Assembly (NCBI GenBank): GCA_033439255.1
Contig: CM065879.1
Coordinates: forward strand, 4,284,501-4,348,500
Source: Hericium rajendrae
Taxonomy: Eukaryota; Basidiomycota; Agaricomycetes; Russulales; Hericiaceae
Direction of reading: 5' to 3'
Length of the DNA stretch: 64,000 nucleotides
Shown here: positions 57,667-64,000 of the stretch, piece after piece
Position numbering within the stretch: the stretch's first letter is position 1
Layout of the letters: every line of letters starts with the position of its first letter
Position numbers and translations under genes: made by a program
The notes under the pieces: generated by a model
What the model saw: only the letters and a program-made list of their open reading frames with translations
The model's database searches: none
What the model was told of the DNA's origin: nothing

Positions 57667-58760
57667 ATGTCCACCCAGAGCATCCCTACCAGCTCGACTG
57701 CCCGCCCGGGGCCGTGGGCCGTGACAGGATGGGGATGTGATGCGTGCCGCGTTGATGCACCGCAATACCTTCGCAGGCGCTCATCGACTCGGCGCTCTGT
57801 CCCCATCCTTACTTCCTCCGACGAACCTGGACCCGTGTCGACGCCAGCCTGCGCAGAGCAGGCACCCCGTCCCGCCTGATGCGGCCACCATTTCCGAGGG
57901 ATAGTACTGCCCGTGTCACCGTCACGCCCGCGCGCACCTGCATCCCCAGCGTCCGTCCGTCCCTGCACTCGCGCTAAGCCTCGAAAGATCGCAACCCAAG
58001 CTGTGCACCCCCTGCCGTAAGCGCAAATGCCCACCCACCACGTCCCGCCGCGTGCCCTCCCCGCGCGTGCACAACGCATATGGATATGTGAAGACGTTGC
58101 CGTCGACGTTGCTGCCTCGGCACGCCCGACCCCTACGATCGCGCCGCCGGCGAGGACACACAATGCAAATAAGTCATCCTCACCGAAGCCCCGCGATCTC
58201 GATCTTGCCGTCCGCCCTGATCACCTATCTCGGCTAGCCAGCGCACCAACCCGCCAGCGCGACAAGCTGCCCGACGACGCCGCGACGCTCCCGACGCGTC
58301 GACACTCTGAATCGCTCTTCACCAGCTGTCGGCATGCTATTTTTGCATAGTGTGACGTGCCGCGACAGGATCGGACACCATCGGACGTCCTTCGCATCGT
58401 GGCACCGATCATCACATCTCTCCCACTCTCGTCTCTTCTGGTCTCCCAAGCCCAAGCATTGTGTGAGAGCGTCAGACGACTGGCCCTCCCATCACCCACC
58501 GACGCACGCTGATCTTCCCGCGCTTCGCGTTCTCACCGCTGATGCACCTTTTATTGCGCGCCGCGCTTATTGGCCCCCGGCGACGATTCTGCAACCGCGT
58601 GTGCTTCGCCGCGACGGGCGTGGGCGAAGAGGCGTGCTATATCTGTCCATATGTACATGATATATGCGTTCATACTTCTGCTCCGTGCGCTGACAGCAGA
58701 TGGCCAGATCGCAGGTGTGTGCGGCAGTTTCGATAGACATTGGAGGCTTCTGCAACAGCG
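57667..58760 (+). pseudogene. Coding-like fragments, possible decayed regulator
   Basis: A leader-like C/T tract precedes ATG at 57667, giving MSTQSIPTSSTARPGPWAV. Further on, pieces in different frames read like protein: LCTPCRKRKCPP (57997-58032), which resembles the first half of a Zn2Cys6 cluster, DVLRIVAPIITSLPL with QAQALCESVRRLALPSP (58380-58500), and MYMIYAFILLLRALTADG (about 58651-58700) ending at an acceptor-like CAG. The second half of a metal cluster is not recognisable, and at least three frame changes would be needed. It may be a broken Zn2Cys6-type gene, or a real gene badly damaged by sequence errors. I do not claim a function. Confidence 0.25.
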
Positions 58761-61700
58761 TCGGAGGATGATCTGATCATGGACGTGCTCGCGGCCGAGT
58801 TCTGTAGGACGGCCGCGAGGCGGGCTATATGCATCTGCGCTCCAGCTTCTGCTCCGTGCGATGACCTCAGAGGAGCGAGGACGGTGGCTCGCGCTGCATT
58901 TCGCGGCTTCGAGTGACGATCATGGCCGCGACATCCGTGGAGACGACGATGTACTCATCGCAGACCTTGCAGTATTGCGCGACGGTCGCTGCGAGTAGTG
59001 GCGTATATTTGTGAGCTTGCGGGGAGGATGTCGGTGGCTTCTAGCTGACGATCATGATCGCGCACGCACATAATCAGATTTTAGATCCTAATCAGACTTC
59101 AGATTTCCGCCATTGCGCAAGGCCGTGGGTCGCCACGCAACGCGGCGGACGAGGCAGCAGGCCGCCGTCTGCTCTCCTCTATGATGCCAGCCCAGCGTAA
59201 TCGACGCAGCTGCATCCCCGGCGGCATACTCATGTGGGTCGAGACGATCTGTATCTGCATAGTATGTCCTGCCCAGCTCGGCGCGTGGTCGAGAATGGCG
59301 GCCCCGCGACAGACGATCATGATCATATACTGATCAGAGTACTGTCCCTTCAGATCCGTGTCGTTGCATTGGTGGTTGGGTCGCCGGACGTGTGCAACGG
59401 GCAGATATCGCGGTTCCGGGACGATCACGATCCTAGCACGAATCAGACTGCACGCCCCCCTTTGTCGTCAAGACGCACTGTGGGCTGGGGATTGGATGCG
59501 GGCATCAGATCCGCAGAATGCAGACCACGCGCTATGATCCTGCCGCGTCGCGATGCGGCCCTCCCCGCCATAATCGGCACGCAGGAAGAGGAAGGAGAAG
59601 TCGACTTTGTACGCCTGCTACTTGTTCTCCACAATCGACGACTCGGGCCCCAGAACCGCGCAGTTGCGCTGGATGCGTTGTGGATCGCCAACACGCCTGC
59701 ACCGGGGTGCCCAGTACGTGCGCATTTTTCACGAGTCGTCGATAAGCTGATGTTCTACGTTGCATGGCAGGTGCCCCCCACCCTCTCCCGTGCAAGCTGA
59801 TTTTTTCTGTGCAATGGTATCCACATCTTGATCGCGGGGGTTGACTCGATCGGTCTATGTACGCTGGCGCCGCCGCTGGATCGTGTTTACAATTAGCTTC
59901 AGCGAGATCAAAGCTGGTGGGAGTTTTTTTTCTCGTAGGGCGTGCGGAGACGTGCGGTGATCGTGCGCCAGAGCGACGTCTTCGATATCTCCGAAGCGAT
60001 TGGCACGGTCTGCGTATTTTTTGGCTCTCGCTGCGATGAACGAAATAATTATTTAACGAACAGTTGGCTGCCGGTGTGGATATAGTAACCGTTGCAGGGC
60101 CGACGAGGTTGAATTTGCAGCACGCATGCGAAGACGGCCTTCTTGTCTAGTAGTCTCCCACAGACAGATGAAGCCAACTCTAAGTTTGTGCCCCGGATTG
60201 ACGCGTCTGCTAAAATTTTCAGTAGGTCCAGGAGGTTAATTGACGTTGCACGCAGACAGCATCAAATCCACAAGCGTGGCGTGGCGTGGCGCATCCTGCA
60301 CTGGCCCAGAGCATCCGCATCATCGTCCATTGTCAATCTCTAACACCAGTGTGAGTCCTCTCATCATGACTCACGCGCCGCGGGAGACACAAACAGACTC
60401 CAGACTCCAGGCGAAGACGAAGATGAAGACGAAGATGGATTGTGACCGTTAATGCATCAAGACGTCATCATCATTTCATTAAGGCACTGCACCTCGATGC
60501 GCTGAAGATTAATGATTGCAGCTGAAGATTGCATTTGTCGCTCTTGTCCGGTTCGCCACGCGCCGCGGTGATGAGCTCGAGCTCGAGCCTGGTGTGATTG
60601 GGCGCGCCTGGCGACTTGCCGCGGCCGAGCGATCCGCGTCGCCTTGTATTTCCGCCACCACCCCGATGCGGGCGAGAGGCGTGGACAGATGTGCCTGCGC
60701 ACTGAACGTTGAACGCCTTGGAGCCGCCGCGGGGGCTTTCGCGCAGACATGATCGCATCAGCAGCGCCGCACAGCATGCGCCTGGGGCTGGGAGCCCGAG
60801 GCGCCGAGAATGGAGCACGGACAGTGGCACGCTGCATCGACGATCAATCGTGCGCAAATCAGCAAACCTGCGAACCGCCGTTTTGCTGAGCTTGGGGATG
60901 CCTTATCGGCATGGAGCAGGAGGAGCAGGATCGCGCGCGGGCGGAGCTGAAGCCAGCATCTCCGTCCGCCCGAGCAGAGGGCCGCACACCCAGACGGATG
61001 GGGCACCGCAAAGTCTATCCCCCACCTACCGCCCCATCAGCATCACACCGCAGAAGCACAGACCGAACAGGACAACGCCATGACAGGCAGAACAGGCCAA
61101 TCTTCGCGCCACGTGCATGCGGTGCGCTCGCCCTGGAGACGGTGCAGTGGCATTGCGCCGTTAAGGGCACGCGCCGTCGAGGCGCCGAATGTGGACTTCT
61201 ATCGGGCTTGCGTTGAGGAGACGCAGCGCCGGTGCGGTGCTGGCGCTTCGGCGAGATTGGTGAGGCACGCGGGCGTAGAGTGCGAGGCGCCGTGCGCGTC
61301 TGCGGGATTTTGAGTTAGGCGTCCGAAGCGGCGGGCGGCGAAGGCGCGGGGATACGATTGGCTGTTGGCGTGCTTCTTGGTTGAAGGCGGTTCGGGGCGG
61401 GTCAATTCTGGGATCGCGATTCTCAAGGAAGCGCTGGTGGGTAAGCGTAAAGATACTGACTGGGTGCCGTAAATGTTTACTGGGATAGGTGCGGAAGACT
61501 GACCTGACCCTTGAATGACGGCATGTATAGCGTTGGCACGCGATCAAAATGGATTGTGACGGGCCAAGAACGGAGAACGGGGGAACCTGGCCTTCAATGT
61601 TGGACACAAGACAATCAGGACCACATGTTCATCGCGGCCGCCGACCTGCGCCTGTGTGCCCGACAAGCGCCAGGCGACCTGCAATGGCGCGCACTGCGAA

Positions 61701-63326
61701 CAAACAATGCGAACGCCTACGGCGCCTCGCTCGCCGTGCCTAAGCATGATCAGCGTCGAAAGCGGGGTCAGCTCACCAACCTGAGAGCCTGGGGCCGGGA
61801 TGAACGGCCGCAGAAGCTCAGTTCAAAGAACGCGTACGAAGTTGATGGGACAGCGGTCGATCCTGCGTTCCGTCATCGGAAGACTCGGTCGGTAAGGTGC
61901 TGGACACATACATGGAGAAGGACTTGCCTAGGCGCTGCGTGGTCGTCGGCCCGGTCGCCTGCAAGGAGATGGTGGTCCATTATCGTACATCAACTGCGCA
62001 GGCTCTCGCCACGGAAACCGTGCTACATATTGTGCAGCGCCCCTTCAAGGCGTCCTTCCGGTGATGGGTGTGCGAGCCCGCGGATGCAGCACGCCCGATG
62101 CATGCAATGTGGTCGGCCATACAGAGGACAAGGTCGCGTCACCACAAGCGCGATTTGAACGCGATTTGACGCGCCCTGGCGTGACCGCGAGCGCTGCATG
62201 GGTCGGTGGGCGCTTATGCTGGCGGGGGAGGCGCACCATCCGGTACGAAGAGCGCACGTCGGATCCTGGCCTTCGTCCGTGCTCGGAATATCCACATGCG
62301 CAGGCGCGTACGGCGAGGTCTCCCCGACCGAGACCTCCATGCGTATGCCGGACGACGGGTCAGGGCAACCGTGGCGGGTGAACAACTCGATATGTCGACC
62401 GTCCGGATAAAGATTGATTAGAATGCTGGGGAATTTGTTGCCAATGGAGAGTTGAATAACGAGGCCATGGGGTGCGACGGATGGAGGTGGTTGCATTCGA
62501 CATCTGGTGATCGGCAGATAGATGATTGAAAGTGTCAGCTTGGTGGATACGGGTGTCTGCCCGAGATAGAATAGACACTTGATGCAACCTTCGTGCCTCG
62601 GGACCGATGTAGACACGGGCCCTGCATTCCAGTGAGTTGATGAGTGATAAAATTAGTATTGACTCGTTTGACTTCATAAAGACACTACGATCGCACGATG
62701 GTTGGTTCGTCGACGTGGTCCTTCACACAACTGGCAAATAAAGGATAGCATTTGATGTGGCCACTCAATTCTGTTGTGTGTCCATCAGATCTTCATAGCT
62801 AGCCCTAAATCCCGAATCGGTGAGAGATGAAGGACAACTCACGTATGCTCCTAGTTAACGGTCCTTGGGCTTAATTCAGGTGTTAATCGGTCAACTTTCT
62901 GCGAACATTAACTTCTGTGTAAAGATTCGATGACTGGCCTGAAAAAAAGCCATGTTGAGGAGCATTGACGTCAAGAGGCATACATGGTAACATATCCGCC
63001 CCAGCACGATGTTGAAGTTGCGATGAAGTCGCCTGGTGCGCGATAACGACGCGTCTTTAGCTTGATACGGAACACTCACCACAACTTCAGCGACTACGAT
63101 GGCAATGTCGTGTTCCGCATCGTCCACATCGTCCATCACGCGCAGGATGCCGTCTGACGCGTCGGTGCACTTATCGGTGCGCGTTTTTGTTTGATATGAA
63201 ACAGGCGAAGCGCTCGTGGCCGAGCGCCCAATCGACTGATGGAGGCTGTCCACCGCCCACGCCACATCGCGCACTGGCCTCCCGCCCTCGTCCGTTCTTC
63301 CTCCAGACCACAACACGCCGCCCGCC
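58761..63326. other. 4.6-kb gene-poor region with scattered coding-like pieces
   Basis: No complete gene supported. Notable pieces on plus: MDVLAAEFCRTAARRA (58780), IIGTQEEEGEVDFV with LHNRRLGPQNRAVALDALW (59570-59690), and VGKVLDTYMEKDLPRRC with VVVGPVACKEMVVHYR (61890-61987). On minus: IVCRGAAILDHAPSWAGH (about 59260-59320) and FPSILINLYPDGRHIEL (about 62375-62440). GATCATGATC-like palindromic words recur between 58.9 and 59.4 kb. No transposase, reverse transcriptase or terminal repeat was seen. Confidence 0.35.
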
Positions 63327-63992
63327 ATGGCCTCCTACGAGCCCAAGACCGCCAATGGCGGCAGCTACGATCAACGCCTCCTCGCATCCGCGCCCAGCGT
63401 CACCCGCGCTGAGAAGCAGGTCCGTCGCATCTTCCGCACCCATCACGCGTCCATGTCGGATTGCTGATCTGCCTTGTTCCCTCATTCTTGCATTTATTTG
63501 CCACCACAGGAAGGCTACAACGTCGATCTTCTCGAGGAGGGTCGCAGGCCTGCCTCGCCGCCCTCCGAAAGCCCCATCTCGGAACCCCACGCGCGCGCGA
63601 GCCAGCCGTCCCTGCGCCGCGAGCGCGAGCCCGCGCCGCTGCCCATCGTCGCGCGCCGTTTGCCGTGGTACCGCCGCCCCGCAGGCATCATCGGCATCGT
63701 CGCCGTCATCCTGATCATCATCGGCGCGGTCGTGGGCGGTGCGGTCGGCGGCACGCGGCATCACAGTAACAATAACAATGCTGCGAGCCCGTCGTCGAGC
63801 TCGGCGGACAATGGACAGCAGACGCTCGGTTCCGGCCCGGGCGGCGGCAGCCAGGCGACGGCGATTGAGTCGACGACGACGGGAGGTGGATCGCTTGGGA
63901 CGGGCGAGGCTGAGGTGCAGCTTGGTCCGAAAGCGACCCCGACACCCAGCGCGCAGCTCTCTGCCGTTGGAACTTTAGGCGATGGGCCATGA
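63327..63992 (+). CDS. Small single-pass membrane protein, hypothetical
   Basis: Start MASYEPKTANGGSYDQ; one intron (about 63419-63509) joins in frame (AEKQ/EGYNVDLLEEG). A basic/Pro-rich N-terminal half with VARRLPWYRRP leads to one strong membrane helix, GIIGIVAVILIIIGAVVGG, then a Ser/Gly/Thr-rich region rich in likely O-glycosylation sites, ending LSAVGTLGDGP. The positive residues before the helix predict an N-in, type II orientation. Length is about 190 residues. Many Agaricomycete proteins with this start carry a longer extracellular domain, so the stop 9 bases from the window end may be real or may reflect a frame slip; the rest would lie outside. Function unknown. Confidence 0.6.
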
Positions 63993-64000
63993 TCGCATTG

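Noticed and set aside
57997-58120. Zn2Cys6 binuclear cluster (CTPCRKRKC)
   Set aside because: The first half looks right but the cysteine six residues after the CxxC pair and the second CxxC-C half are missing, so I did not call a transcription factor gene, only a possible fragment.
1-64000. Transposons, endogenous viral or LTR elements, CRISPR arrays, biosynthetic gene cluster
   Set aside because: I saw no reverse transcriptase, integrase, transposase, capsid, large terminal repeats, regularly spaced repeats, or core biosynthetic enzymes in any frame I examined.

Overview
This window is fungal nuclear DNA, almost certainly from a mushroom-forming basidiomycete (Agaricomycetes). The coding DNA is GC-rich. 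Genes are split by many 45-100 nt GT-AG introns, and the recognisable proteins are eukaryotic housekeeping and fungal signalling proteins. A nuclear tRNA-Leu with a canonical anticodon-loop intron agrees. I see no transposon, provirus, CRISPR array or bacterial-type operon.

Layout, left to right. 1-9.4 kb: the 3' part of an MSB1/Mug8-type morphogenesis gene with a long Pro/Glu/Val/Ala repeat tail, an MFS transporter, and a first BTB-domain gene. 9.4-16.9 kb: glycogen phosphorylase (minus), a small multi-pass membrane protein (minus), and a second BTB gene (plus). 17-21 kb: one small hypothetical gene set among tandem repeats, including an array in which apparent exons and introns themselves repeat. 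21.4-36.8 kb: a dense core block of prefoldin subunit 3, MRD1 (ribosomal RNA processing), an SHPRH-like SNF2/RING protein, proteasome subunit RPN9 and a two-Myb telomere-type DNA-binding protein. 38-45 kb: two related membrane-anchored aspartic proteases. 46.4 kb: tRNA-Leu(CAG). 47.5-56.9 kb: a single-pass membrane protein, VPS36 (ESCRT-II, ubiquitin sorting) and STE12 (mating/filamentation transcription factor). 57-63 kb: a gene-poor stretch holding only coding-like fragments. 63.3-64 kb: a small single-pass membrane protein.

The genes do not form one pathway. Themes are protein turnover (RPN9, SHPRH-like, VPS36, proteases), ribosome and chaperone biogenesis (MRD1, PFD3), carbon storage and uptake (glycogen phosphorylase, MFS) and morphogenesis or mating signalling (MSB1-like, STE12).

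A caution for any reader: many conserved genes here contain one or more one-base breaks in reading frame, often in G or C runs, while RPN9, glycogen phosphorylase and the 47.5 kb membrane gene read cleanly through every exon I joined. I think most breaks are consensus-sequence errors, but the second aspartic protease shows signs of real decay. All assignments are from reading the translations; no database search was run.
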